64,000 bases of DNA, taken from NCBI GenBank assembly GCA_942490895.1, contig CALNZC010000013.1, forward strand, positions 124,001-188,000, given 5' to 3'. The notes beneath the pieces were generated by a model. That model did no database searches. It was not told the origin of the DNA and saw nothing but the letters and a program-made list of their open reading frames with translations. The DNA is from JAGNXB01 sp942490895. GTDB taxonomy: Bacteria; Bacteroidota; Bacteroidia; Chitinophagales; Saprospiraceae. This document shows positions 34,858 through 46,500 of the stretch, piece by piece. The translations under genes and the position numbers were made by a program. Position 1 is the first letter of the stretch. Each line of letters starts with the position of its first letter.

Positions 34858-35691
34858 ATGACAAATCGAAACATCCTCAGCCTTACCGTCGCACTGGCGG
34901 TGGCCATTTTCATGGCAGGCTGTCAATCAACAACGACCCCATCTGATGAGGGTATGGCTAAATTCACCAATGACGGTTCCTTTAAAAACGCACATGAAAT
35001 TCCTGAAGAGCTGGATTTTGACGGCAGGGGAGAGATGATCACCTTTCCAACAAGTGGTAGTGAGGAAGGGCAGGCATATGTTTTACGTACGTCAAGCCCC
35101 TCTAATAAACACTTGTTTGTGATCCATGAATGGTGGGGTCTGAATGATCATATCAAGCAGGAAGCAGAGCGGCTTTTTGATTCATTAAACGTCAATGTCT
35201 GGGCATTGGACCTCTATGATGGTCAGGTGGCCACAGATCGGGAAACAGCTGGAACACTGATGCAGAGTCGATCTGAGGAACGGCTGAAAGCCATCATTTC
35301 GGGTGCCCTGACACAGTGTGGTCCCAGCGCAAAGATTGCCACCACAGGATGGTGTTTTGGTGGTGGATGGAGCTTACGGGCTTCTATTCTGGCAGGCGAC
35401 CAGTCTGTAGGATGTGTAATCTATTATGGTATGCCGGTTGAAAATGCCAAAGACCTGGTCCCCTTGAAAGCGGAGGTTTTGGGTCTGTTTGCTGATCAGG
35501 ATAAATGGATCAATGCAGAAGTTGTCCGCAAGTTTGCCGGCTTATGTCAGGCAACAGGAAAGACCTTTACGTATCACTTCTACGAGGCAGATCACGCCTT
35601 CGCCAATCCAAGTAGTCCACGATTCGATGAGGCATCTGCACGTCAGGCCAATGAACTTTCCATGAACTTCCTGAGGAACAAACTCCGTTGA
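34858..35691 (+). CDS. Dienelactone hydrolase family lipoprotein
   Basis: A 277-residue alpha/beta hydrolase exported as a lipoprotein (lipobox FMAGC, Cys22). The start ATG 34858 gives a proper signal peptide; the open frame runs further upstream through repeat DNA and is not coding there. The dienelactone hydrolase triad is visible: nucleophile Cys166 in GWCFGGGWS, Asp in FADQDKW (213-215) and His246 in EADHAFANPSS. Substrate unknown; the family hydrolyses lactones and esters. A TACCTTCG close to the ATG resembles a weak -7 box. The histidine kinase gene follows after 40 bases. Confidence 0.88.
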   Translation: MTNRNILSLTVALAVAIFMAGCQSTTTPSDEGMAKFTNDGSFKNAHEIPEELDFDGRGEMITFPTSGSEEGQAYVLRTSSPSNKHLFVIHEWWGLNDHIKQEAERLFDSLNVNVWALDLYDGQVATDRETAGTLMQSRSEERLKAIISGALTQCGPSAKIATTGWCFGGGWSLRASILAGDQSVGCVIYYGMPVENAKDLVPLKAEVLGLFADQDKWINAEVVRKFAGLCQATGKTFTYHFYEADHAFANPSSPRFDEASARQANELSMNFLRNKLR

Positions 35692-35716
35692 CCTCATCCC
35701 AAGGGGTGTATCTTTG
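35688..35716 (+). promoter_or_regulatory. Promoter of the histidine kinase gene
   Basis: TTG at 35688-35690 (overlapping the stop of the previous gene), 18 bases, TATCTTTG at 35709-35716, then GGGAG and the ATG at 35732. This is a good Bacteroidota promoter. Confidence 0.65.
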
Positions 35717-35731
35717 CCCAACGGGAGCTGT

Positions 35732-36892
35732 ATGGATATCTATCGCCTGAAATCGATTTGGAAATGGGGACTTGCCCTGGCGGGAATGCTGGTGGTCATC
35801 CTCTCCCTGATTGTCATCCGGCAAGTGGTCGATAAGATCAAGGCCTTCGAACACCAAAAAGTCGTCTTTTTCAAGACTGCAGTTGAAGACCTTCCCAGCA
35901 ATCCCGATAATGCCTCCTTTGTTCTACATGATGCCATTCTTACAGCGGACTTGCAGGTACCTCTCATTCTGGTCAATGAGCGAGACGTTATCGAAGACGC
36001 CAGGAATTTCGGTGCTGAGCTGGATACATCCCAACAATTTCTGAAAGAACGCCTGCTCAAGATTCAGGCGAACGGATACCCACCACTCGAATTGGCCGGT
36101 GGCAAAAGGATCTATTATGAGGATAGCACATTGGTCGCCAATCTGCGCTATCTGCCCTTTATCCAGATCGCATTGGTCTTGGTGTTAATCTTTTTGGGGT
36201 ACATGGGATTTAATGTCTCTCGACGAGCAGAGGAAAATCGCATCTGGGTGGGGATGGCCCGAGAAACCGCACACCAGCTGGGCACCCCATTGACCGCCAT
36301 AGTTGCCTGGGTGGAATACCTGCGAAATCATGCCAGTGGAAACCCACAGGTCACTTTTGCCGCTTCAGAAATCGAACGAGATGCAGACAAATTAGAATTG
36401 ATCGCTGATCGATTCAGTAAGATCGGTTCCAAAGCCGAATTGGTACCGCATAACCTGTTGACCAGTCTGGATCGAACCCGGTCCTATATGCAAGCGCGAG
36501 CACCGAAGCGCATCGAATTCAACTTCCCTGATCCAGCAGCGCCTCCGATCATCGTGATGATCAATACTCATCTTTTTGAATGGGTGATCGAAAACCTCCT
36601 TCGCAATGCTCTTGATGCCATGGAAGGTGAGGGAAAAATCAGCGCAGAAGTCCGTCAGGAGGGTCGATGGGTCATTGTGAATATCAGTGATACGGGAAAG
36701 GGTATTTCTTCGTCGCGTTTCAAACGTGTGTTCAAGCCGGGATACACCACCAAATCAAGAGGGTGGGGATTAGGGCTATCCCTGGCCAAACGGATCGTTG
36801 AATCGTATCACAAAGGAAGGATCTTTGTGCGGTCCAGCACCCTGGGCAAGGGGACTACGTTTGAGATCTTACTGCCGGTGCCGAAGGGGTGA
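35732..36892 (+). CDS. Membrane sensor histidine kinase
   Basis: A 386-residue kinase. The ATG at 35732 follows GGGAG; an earlier ATG at 35714 overlaps the promoter box. Membrane helices lie at about 8-28 (WGLALAGMLVVILSLIVI) and 142-162 (IQIALVLVLIFLGYMGF), with an extracytoplasmic sensor domain between. The catalytic part is intact: H box ARETAHQLGTPLTAI, N box NLLRNALDAMEG, G1 DTGKGIS, F box FKRVFKPGYTTK and G2 GWGLGLSLAKRIVES. No response regulator gene is adjacent, so the partner and signal are unknown. Confidence 0.9.
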   Translation: MDIYRLKSIWKWGLALAGMLVVILSLIVIRQVVDKIKAFEHQKVVFFKTAVEDLPSNPDNASFVLHDAILTADLQVPLILVNERDVIEDARNFGAELDTSQQFLKERLLKIQANGYPPLELAGGKRIYYEDSTLVANLRYLPFIQIALVLVLIFLGYMGFNVSRRAEENRIWVGMARETAHQLGTPLTAIVAWVEYLRNHASGNPQVTFAASEIERDADKLELIADRFSKIGSKAELVPHNLLTSLDRTRSYMQARAPKRIEFNFPDPAAPPIIVMINTHLFEWVIENLLRNALDAMEGEGKISAEVRQEGRWVIVNISDTGKGISSSRFKRVFKPGYTTKSRGWGLGLSLAKRIVESYHKGRIFVRSSTLGKGTTFEILLPVPKG

Positions 36893-36971
36893 ATTTTAGT
36901 TCCTGGTTCTCCTGCCTCCCCCGGTTTGGCACTTTTGGGAGTCATCACCCTGGATTACTGCCGTCGCCAAA

Positions 36972-37028
36972 CCACCCCCTCATGATGGCAGCTGTCTCCG
37001 TATATTGATATCGTGTGGGAGGGGGACA
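36972..37028. repeat. 57-base interspersed palindromic repeat, copy 3
   Basis: CCACCCCCTCATGATGGCAG at the left matches copy 1, as does TCGTGTGGGAGGGGGACA at the right. It lies between the histidine kinase and mfd genes. An ATG-like start inside the repeat would add 34 unlikely codons to mfd. Confidence 0.7.
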
Positions 37029-37102
37029 CGAATCTTGCATGCCCACACCGTTGTCCAACTCGGAACCGGAAACAAAGGAACCCGAAATTATGCCGAACCA
37101 CC

Positions 37103-37110
37103 TACATTTG
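37103..37110 (+). promoter_or_regulatory. Bacteroidota -7 promoter element at the mfd start
   Basis: TACATTTG fits TAnnTTTG but ends only four bases before the GTG start at 37115. If used, the mRNA would be leaderless or nearly so. No -33 TTG is evident. Confidence 0.4.
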
Positions 37111-37114
37111 TGCC

Positions 37115-40100
37115 GTGGAGAATTTGCAGCGGCTGCTCAGCGCCTATCGGCAAGATGAGCGGATCGTCCAGCTGACAAAGGCCCTGGATCAACATCAACG
37201 AGGCCGGATATCCCTGACCAATCTGGCCGGGGCACAGGATTGCTTTGCCCTTTTGGCGGCATATCTACAGGCTCCACGCCTTCATTTGTGGGTAGCACAA
37301 GACCTGGAAGAAGCCGCCTATATCCAGAACACCCTGGGCAATCTGTTGCCTGACCGGACGGTGCGTTTTCTCCCCGACTCCTTCAAACGGCCTGGCTATT
37401 TTGCCGAACTCAGTAGTCAGAATATTCTACTTCGAACAGAAGTGGTCAATCAGATCAGTACCGACAGCCAGACCCCTGAACTGATCGTCACCTATCCGGA
37501 AGCGTTGATCGAAAAAGTGCTGCAGCCTCAGGCGCTGGCCAAGAATAGGATCAGCATTATTAAGGGTGAAAATCTGGACCTGGATTTCATTCTGGAAGTG
37601 CTTCTGGAATACGGATTCGAAAAGGTCGACTTTGTTTATGAACCGGGTCAATTTTCCATCCGCGGTGGGATCGTGGATATCTTCTCCTATGGCAATGAAT
37701 GGCCTTACCGGGTGGAGCTGTTTGATATCGAAGTGGAAAGTATTCGAACATTCGACCCGATGACTCAGCTTTCCCGTCAGCGGGTGGAACGGGTCAATAT
37801 CATTCCGGATGCTCACAAAGGGTATGACCCCAAACAGAAGACGGATATTTTTTCGATTCTCCCAGACAATGCTGTGATCTGGTTGCGTGATCCTGAATTC
37901 CTGCTGGACAAGTGTCAAGATGCCTATGCCAAGGCTATCGATTTTGTGCCGGATGTACTACCGGGAGAAGCAGAAAAACTGGTGGCTATTTTCAAGGAGA
38001 AACCCTTCGTCCCTCCGAGAGAAGTCATCGATGGAATGGGACAGTACAGTCTGATCTTCACCGACAAAGTTCCCAAAGGGTATACCGCAGATCTGACCCT
38101 GGATATGAAGGGCCGACCTCAGCCCAGTTTCAATAAAAACTTTGATCTGCTGATTCGTGATCTGCGGGAAAATGATAAAAAGGGGTACACATTTTACCTG
38201 TTTACCGACAATCCCCGGCAGGTCGAACGCTTCCATGCGATTTTTGAAGAACTGGATGCAAAAGTCATTTTCCATGCGATAGTGAAAGGGCTGCATCAGG
38301 GCTTTATCGATGATGATCAAAAGATCCTCTGCTATACGGATCATCAGATCTTCAATCGCTACCACGCCTATAAACTGCGTCGTGGATTCACCCGCGATCA
38401 GGCGATGAATCTGCGGATGGTCCGCGAACTGGTGGCTGGTGATTTTGTGACCCATATCGATCATGGTGTCGGCAGGTATTCCGGTCTGGAAAAAATTGAA
38501 GTGAATGGCCATGTCCAGGAGTCTGTCCGGATCATTTACAAGAACAATGATATCCTGTATGTGGGGATCAACTCCCTGCACAAACTGGCCAAATACATTG
38601 GCAAGGATGGGACCGAACCACAGCTGAGCAAGCTGGGGTCGGAATCCTGGAAAAACCTCAAAGCCAAGACCAAAAAGAAGGTCAAAGACATTGCCAAGGA
38701 GCTGATCGCCTTGTACGCACGCCGTCGAGCAGCTCCCGGCTTCGCTTTTGCTCCTGACGGGTACCTTCAAAACGAATTGGAAGCATCCTTTATCTATGAG
38801 GATACCCCCGATCAGTTCACCTCAACCCAGGATGTAAAGGAAGATATGGAACGGGCCAACCCCATGGACCGTCTCATCTGTGGAGATGTCGGATTCGGAA
38901 AAACTGAAGTAGCGGTCAGGGCGGCATTCAAGGCAGTGGTCAATGGAAAACAGGTGGCCATTCTGGTGCCGACCACCATCCTGGCACTACAACATCAAAA
39001 GACCTTTCATGAGCGCCTGGGTGATTTTGGCTGCAAGGTGGATTATATCAACCGATTCCGCAGCAGCGCGGATAAAAAGCGAATACTCGGCGAACTGGCT
39101 GAGGGCAAAGTGGATGTGATCATCGGCACCCACGCTCTGCTGGGAAAGGATGTCAAATTCAAGGACCTCGGATTGCTGATCGTCGATGAAGAGCAGAAAT
39201 TTGGGGTCAGCTCCAAGGAAAAACTCCGGTCGATCAAGGTGAATGTGGATACATTAACGCTAACGGCGACCCCTATTCCTCGGACGTTGCAATTCAGTCT
39301 GATGTCCGCTCGGGATATGTCGATTATCCGGACACCGCCACCCAACCGACAGCCCATTCATACGGAGGCACGCATCTTCAGTGAAGATGTCATTCGCAAT
39401 GCTATTCTCAATGAGGTACAGCGCGGCGGTCAGGTGTTCTTTGTGCACAACCGGGTCAAGAGCCTGGGAGAGGTAGCCGGACTGGTCCAACGACTTTGCC
39501 CGGATGTCAACATTGCCTTTGCCCATGGCCAGATGGAGGCCAACAAGCTGGAAAAAACACTGACCGCATTTATCAATGGGGAGTATGATGTGTTGGTGAG
39601 TACGAATATTATCGAAACAGGTCTGGACATCCCCAATGCCAACACCATGATCATTAACAATTCCCATCAGTATGGGCTAAGTGATCTACACCAGTTGCGC
39701 GGCCGGGTGGGGCGTTCGAATACCAAGGCCTATTGCTATCTCATCCACCCTCCTTTGTCGGTCATGACGCCTGAAGCGCGCAAACGGATCAAGACCATCG
39801 AGGATTTCAGCGATCTGGGCAGTGGCTTTCATATTGCCATGAAAGACCTGGATATTCGCGGGGCAGGGAACATGCTGGGCGGGGAACAAAGTGGCTTTAT
39901 TTCGGAGATCGGGTTTGAGACATTTCAACGGATCCTTGATGAAGCCATACAGGAACTGAAGGAGGAGGATTTTGCAGATTCTTTCCATGAGGAACAGGGC
40001 AAGCACCGGTTGTTTGTCCGGGATGTCACCGTGGATACCGATGCAGAAATGCATATTCCGGATGAATATGTCTCCAGCATCCAGGAACGGTTGAATCTCT

Positions 40101-40504
40101 ATACGCAGTTGGATGAAGTGGAGAATGAAGCGGATCTGAATACGTTCAGTGAAATGCTGACGGACCGGTTTGGTCGTATACCCGAAGAAGTAAATGAGCT
40201 CTTTGACGGACTTCGCCTGCGATGGATCTGCAAGGAGATGGGCTTTGAGCGGCTGGTGCTGAAAAATGGCAAATTGCGGGCATATTTCGTGCAGAATCCC
40301 CAATCGGCGTTTTATGACAGTGCGGCATTCAAAAACCTGTTTACCGTAATGGCCAATCGGGGTCAGGAGTTGGGATTATCCATCAAGGAGATTCGGAATC
40401 ATCTGCTGGTAGCCAAAGATGGTGTGATGGATCTGCGGGAGGCCCGGAAAATCTTACAGGAGTTGAAAGAGGCGTTGGATGGTGTGTCTCAAATCATCCC
40501 GTAA
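37115..40504 (+). CDS. mfd: Transcription-repair coupling factor Mfd
   Basis: A 1129-residue ATPase that removes RNA polymerase stalled at lesions and recruits UvrA. The start is placed at GTG 37115 because the family opening (NLQRLLSAYRQDERI) begins there and the sequence before it is repeat DNA. The UvrB-like N-terminal part (GQFSIRGGIVDIFSYGNEWP) is followed by the RNA polymerase-interacting domain (GDFVTHIDHGVGRYSGLEKI). The helicase domains have Walker A GDVGFGKTEVAV, VDEEQKFGV in the DEEQ position, TATPIPRTLQFSL and QLRGRVGRS. The TRCF C-terminal domain ends the protein. Convergent with the giant surface-protein gene after 17 bases. Confidence 0.95.
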   Translation: MENLQRLLSAYRQDERIVQLTKALDQHQRGRISLTNLAGAQDCFALLAAYLQAPRLHLWVAQDLEEAAYIQNTLGNLLPDRTVRFLPDSFKRPGYFAELSSQNILLRTEVVNQISTDSQTPELIVTYPEALIEKVLQPQALAKNRISIIKGENLDLDFILEVLLEYGFEKVDFVYEPGQFSIRGGIVDIFSYGNEWPYRVELFDIEVESIRTFDPMTQLSRQRVERVNIIPDAHKGYDPKQKTDIFSILPDNAVIWLRDPEFLLDKCQDAYAKAIDFVPDVLPGEAEKLVAIFKEKPFVPPREVIDGMGQYSLIFTDKVPKGYTADLTLDMKGRPQPSFNKNFDLLIRDLRENDKKGYTFYLFTDNPRQVERFHAIFEELDAKVIFHAIVKGLHQGFIDDDQKILCYTDHQIFNRYHAYKLRRGFTRDQAMNLRMVRELVAGDFVTHIDHGVGRYSGLEKIEVNGHVQESVRIIYKNNDILYVGINSLHKLAKYIGKDGTEPQLSKLGSESWKNLKAKTKKKVKDIAKELIALYARRRAAPGFAFAPDGYLQNELEASFIYEDTPDQFTSTQDVKEDMERANPMDRLICGDVGFGKTEVAVRAAFKAVVNGKQVAILVPTTILALQHQKTFHERLGDFGCKVDYINRFRSSADKKRILGELAEGKVDVIIGTHALLGKDVKFKDLGLLIVDEEQKFGVSSKEKLRSIKVNVDTLTLTATPIPRTLQFSLMSARDMSIIRTPPPNRQPIHTEARIFSEDVIRNAILNEVQRGGQVFFVHNRVKSLGEVAGLVQRLCPDVNIAFAHGQMEANKLEKTLTAFINGEYDVLVSTNIIETGLDIPNANTMIINNSHQYGLSDLHQLRGRVGRSNTKAYCYLIHPPLSVMTPEARKRIKTIEDFSDLGSGFHIAMKDLDIRGAGNMLGGEQSGFISEIGFETFQRILDEAIQELKEEDFADSFHEEQGKHRLFVRDVTVDTDAEMHIPDEYVSSIQERLNLYTQLDEVENEADLNTFSEMLTDRFGRIPEEVNELFDGLRLRWICKEMGFERLVLKNGKLRAYFVQNPQSAFYDSAAFKNLFTVMANRGQELGLSIKEIRNHLLVAKDGVMDLREARKILQELKEALDGVSQIIP

Positions 40505-40521
40505 ATGGAGACCTGTCCAGT

Positions 40522-43500
40522 CTACCTCACCAACGTCACATCTCCTCGTCGGACCATGGAGCCCCCAACGGGATCGGTAAAGGAAATGACATACGCATAT
40601 ACCTCCATCGGCTGGGGCTCACCTCTGGCAATGCCATCCCACATTGGATCATTACTTGTCTGTTCAAAGACAACCTGCCCCCAGCGATCGTAGATTTTCA
40701 TAGTGATCAGCACATCACAATCTTTAACCAATCGGAATACATCATTCACGCCGTCTCCATTCGGCGTGAACAGATTGGGGATATCCAGGTGGCAGGGGCC
40801 ACAATACCGAGTCGCCAGGTGGATACTGTCTGTTGCCATTTGCCCGCAACTGTCGACCACACTCAGTATATACGTCCCTTCCAGGGTCACTGGCCTGACC
40901 AGATCTGGAAATCCATCCGACCAGAACCAGGATACCGCATCATTGGTCAGGTTGGGGATAATCAGGTAGACCGAATCTTCGCAAAATGTGGCATCCGCAC
41001 CCAGATCCACCACAGGTGGCGGAAGAGCGTCCACACGAATGATTGCCGTATCCGCCTTACCGCAAAGATTCCAGACAAAGAGGGAATATGCATTTACCGG
41101 TGTGACAGGTCGAATAAGGTCTGGCCATCCATCCCCCCAATCATAGAGAGTACCCGGCGGGTCAAGGGTCACTTCCACCCAAGCGGTGTCACCCGGACAA
41201 AGCAACGTGTCGGGAGGTAACACTATGGTCGCTGAAGGCAGGAAAGTAAGTGTGAGGCATATGATGCTGTCACATCCGGCAGGGGTGATGGCCGAATGGC
41301 AATATGTTCCTGGCTCGGTGAGGGTCTCGCCAAAGAAGAAAATGCTTTCCCCTTCGCACAGGGTATCGGATAGATTTGTGAAAAGACTGTCGGATACGAT
41401 AACTTGAATACAGGATATACTCAGACATCCCGGAAAGAGCATCATTGTGTCACAATACTCTCCTGCAGTTCCAACCGATTCTCCGAATATCTGAACGACC
41501 TGACCGGGGCAGATCTGGACCGTATCGCGGGTCAGGGACTCTTTTTCTTCTGGCAGGATGGTCACCTGATCTACCCCGGAACAACCATCCATATTGACTG
41601 CATTCACCTGATAGGTCTGTGGTGTGAGCACAGGGATCTTCACGTTACCACATCCGGCATCTAGGCAGATCACATTACTAGCTGGAATCCAGGTGTAGTC
41701 CGTCCCTCCATTCAACGTGAAGTAGGCTGTATCTCCCGGACAGGCACGGAATGTATCCGGTAATCCGGTGATCAACAGAGAATCCAGGATGGTCAATCCA
41801 ACTGTATCAATCGATTGACAGAAACCGTTGTTCATCACCAGGACAAAATCAAAAGACTCCTGAATCAACACCTTTGGTTTTGGTGAGTTGGGATTATCCA
41901 GCCGGTTCCCTGCATTCTTCCAAAAATATATCGTGCCGGGCACCTGTTGCACAGACAGGTAATGCGTTCCATTCCCACAAAATGAAGTATCAGAAGGTGG
42001 AACTGGCAGGCTGATCACCTGAACCAGCGCTGTATCCTGACCCGGGCACCCGGCCTCATCCAGGATCAACACCGAATAGAGGGATGTCTCTGTGGGAGCC
42101 ATTTTGGCGGACTGCCCCGCACCTGGTAAGATGTTAGGACCCATCCAGGTCCAACTGACACCGGGGGTGGTCAACAAGGTGGTTGTATCGCCCTGACAGA
42201 TCGTGACATCTGCGGTCAATAATCTGGGGAGCGGATGGACATCGATCACATATTCCTGAATGATATCACAGCCATCCGGCCAGTGCATAGTCGCCAATAC
42301 GATAAAGGTCTGTACATCCGTTCCGATATTGGGAAGAGCAAACCAGGGCTGGGCACAATCGGTGCAGGAGAGCCCGGGGCCTTTCCAATCGATCTGGACA
42401 CCAGGAGCGGGGGTGCCCAGCTGAATGGAATCATTCCAACAGACCGGTATACGGCTCTGCGCTGGGAAAATAATGGGCGTGGAGATCGACTCTACTAAAG
42501 AGCCACATGTGCAATTGGTCGCCTCATCGATCACCACCAGCAGATGACACCACTCCTGAGGGAGTAAATCCAAAGGACCAAAAATGATCTGAACAGACCC
42601 ATTGATACTGGTGAATTCGAAGGGCCGGTTGGCCAAAAAGGTATCACCGGAGGAAACCTGGCCATCACCGTCTTTGTCTAGCCAAAGGTCGACACCACCA
42701 TGGCCGGGTGTTGTTCCACCGATCTGGGTCAGATGGACCAGGACACCCTGTCCACCGAGATATGGAACAGCTTTTACTGACGCAATCTCATAGGCAGGCC
42801 GATCGATCAAAAACGGGATGTACCGGCTACCCGTGATGACATCGATGGCACAATCCTGTCCGGTGGTCTCACACAGGGCATTCACAGTTGCGGTGGTATA
42901 GACAGGAATGAGAAGGGGTTCGCAGGGCGCATCCGGGTCCAGAAACAGGACTACAGAAAGTGATGTGATCGGAATGCCCCCCTCTAGTGGCCAAACCAGT
43001 CTATTGCCGACTAGTTGAGGTTCAGTAATAGATAAATTGGTTAGGCAGTTTCCGGCCAGATAGGTCAATCCTGCGGGCAATTGTATCGTCACGGATTCCG
43101 CAGAGGAATTCACCTGGTCGGTGGGGATCTGGATCTCCAGAACAATGGATTGTTGACAGTCCGCCGTGTCAGTTACGTTCACCTGGATATCCAGATCATG
43201 GGGGACAGATACCCCTTGAATAAGATAGGGCCCGGATATTTTGGTGACCACATTTGTGGGCTGATCACAGATCTTATTGGCCTTGTATGTATAGATCAAT
43301 TTGGTCCCGGAAATAAACCCGCAGGTAGTGAGGGTTTGAAAATGAAGATCCAGACTATTCAAGGGGCTACTGTTGACTCCCGGCAATCCCTGATCCAAAC
43401 CGGGGACCAGGGAATCCAAGACCCATTGGAGACGTCCGTCTGATAAGATCTCCGGGTCGTCGATCGGGTACACCGAACCTGAGCCCGCTTCGTAGGTCAC

Positions 43501-46500
43501 GGTTGCCGATCCGGGCAAATAGATCAATCCAAAAGGCAGGGTCACGATCGTCGTCAGATCATACACCGCACCGAGTTCAGAATCTAAATGCAGGGAACGG
43601 CTGATGGGCATGGTATCACATAATGCCGCACGAATAGTATCCTCGTTAGGCATCAATTCCAGAACACCAGGTGGTGCAAAAAAGGAACATGTATCATAAT
43701 GGATCACACATGCATTATCCAGATTCGTCGAATCACAACTCCATCCCCAGGCCAAATAAAGGTCCTCTTCCTCACAGGATTCGTTTTGTGCGGATAATTC
43801 AAGGTAGAGTGTATCACAAACACCTAACTCACCCAGGAGAAACCGTTCACCGTCAAAGGGATAGGATAACCCCGAAACGGTATTGGTTAAGGAGACACCT
43901 GTTAAAGACTGATTGGACGAGGTGGCTTTTACCCAAACATTTGGCATGGGCACCACATTATCCAATGCGTCAAAACAATTTTCGATTTGTAATGACCAGG
44001 TGCTTTTTGCCTGGAGAAAATGTTGATCGCAGGTTAATAATTTAAATCTTGAAACGGGCCTTTTCCAGGTAAAGAGTCGATTAGAGGTCAAGTTGGTTTC
44101 TCCATGATTAAACCGTTTGGCAAAGGGTAGGTAATTCAGGGAATACTTCGTGAGTTTTCCACTGGTTTGTCGTTCACATAAAATTGAGGTCATGTGAATA
44201 ATCAATCTGAAGGCATTATCCTCCTCTTGGAGTTCTAAAATGGACGCAGGCAATTCCAGGCAGAATCGACCGGGGATTCCCTCCGAAACAACAAGGGGCA
44301 GATATACAGCTGTGCTCTTTCCGTTGATGCGTAATTCGGTCACGAAAGCCGAGTCCAACCGAAATCCATCCGGCTCGATACAAAATGACAGAACAGAGTC
44401 GATCAATGTCCGGTATTCAAACGGAAAATAATTGGTCAATACGCCAATTTTGATCTGATGATTTGGAGCGATATGGCCATAGCAGATCGGAAATACACCT
44501 GTGTTGATCAAAAATTCATCTTCCAGACAGGTATATCCCATGCTGGTATTCGGACAGGGACAAACCCGTCTGGAAATGGTATCCGTAAAGGGGCCATTAA
44601 ATAAAAATACATTGCTTTGGCCTCCGATAATGATCTCGTACCGGTTGTAATTCGGTGGATAAGGTCGGTAAATCCGCTTCATCAAAAAACGACTTTCGAG
44701 GCGTACCGAATCCAACCGATCCAGGCGAAATCCCATTGGTACCTGATTGAATTTTTGGGCAAGTGTATCAAAATGTACTCTGCACCAAACTGTACTATCT
44801 ATCGGGTTGAGATCATACTCTACCGGCACCTCAAAAATATTTCCAGTTGGATGATCCACCACACGGAGGAAATTGCCGACATTCTGGATGCCGTTCAACA
44901 ATTGAAAAAATTCGGCAGATTGCTTGTCGGAAGGCAAGGGAAGACCCCCACGATTCCCAAACTTTATCCGAAACCAGATAGACTCATATGTCTCTGACGA
45001 GGAATCCGTTTTTACAATTCCATTGACAATAAAACGTATGGTGTCGCCAGCCATGGCTCTGTCCAGTCGGATCTTTGTAAAATCGAGATCGCCGATCGGG
45101 TCCGGTTGAGCATTATTGTCATTATCTGGCAACCCAAAACTCATTCTCTCCATGGAGAGTGTGTGGTCCAAATAAACAGTTAATGTATCCGGGCATTCAC
45201 CATCAAAACAATCCACCTGTATTTCACGCGATGCACAAACAGTAGGATTGAATCCCGGTGGACAATCTTCATCCAAATGGAAACGGGTTATTGCCTCTAA
45301 ACGCAATTTGGATGTTGGACCCAGACACTTATCATCACAATTGGTGATGAGGGAAAATTCACAGGGTAGTGGAATACAAATGCTGTCGCAGAACAACTGA
45401 AGATGAAGCGGAATAGATGCTTCCTTTTCCGGCATCGGCAAGGGGTATCTTAATTGGATGTTGGTCCCTGCACCGGTTTTATTTATGGTTGAAACCAGGG
45501 GATTGATCGAACCGATCGGGAAAAGTGTATCCACCAGTTCCAGCCCGCATGGGACAAGAAGGTCGACTGTCCAATAGCCATCTTCATCAAACAATCCTTC
45601 TGGAATGAACAGTTCGAAATTGACCTTCTGACCGTCTTCCAGTGCCCCAAACTGTCCTCCTTCGAAAGTCATGCCACCGATGAACAGTGGCGAGTCATTA
45701 AAAATGGAATCCTGGGCCTGAAAAAATTGATCTCCAGGACGGGCACAACTTTTCTCATAGGCTATCCACCATTTCCATCGTCCCTCAAAAAGTGTACAAC
45801 CTTCGGGGCCACAGAAATAATGATCAAAGGTGACGGTCAAGGTTTGTCCAGGTGGAATGACCGGCAGCCCCAGGGTGGCCGTTTTTATACCCATTTCTCC
45901 ACATGAAATGGGAATCGTGTCACCAGTTTGAACATCGATCTGTACTGGCAGTCCCTCCAGCGTTGCCATAAAGGAGTTGAGCAAAATATGAATGTTCGGG
46001 TCATCCTGAATGAGCATATTCAGCTCCAGATCCAGGACAGACGAATAAGCGCTGGTGTTGGTAATGGACCAGGATTGTGTAAATGCTTGCCCGTCATAAC
46101 AGGTAGCAGTACTGGTCGACACCTGAATGGAATGAATTCCTCCTTTTTCGGGGAGAGGTTCAATATACACCAGGGCCTTGACCTCTGCTGCCTGGCATTC
46201 GGACTGGTTGCATCCCCAGGCTGCCCGGATGGAGGATAATGCATCTGTCCCATCAAACGAACAAAAAGCCACATAGACCTCCTCCGTGATCACGACCTCT
46301 TCATTAAAGTCCAGGTACCCGTCCTGGTTGCCGACTTTCTGAAAATCTGCTGCAGAAATATAACGAGATAGGAGTTGGGGAGTCGTGCCTGCATCTGTAC
46401 CATTGGCTGAGGTGATGAGTAATTGTTTGGGAACCTCATCGGTGAATGTAAATCCACTCAGCCTGCCTAATCGGGTATTTCGGATCGTGAAGGTCCGGGT

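Noticed and set aside
37013..37114. N-terminal extension of the mfd frame
   Set aside because: It starts inside a 57-base repeat and has no similarity to the Mfd N terminus, which begins at 37115.
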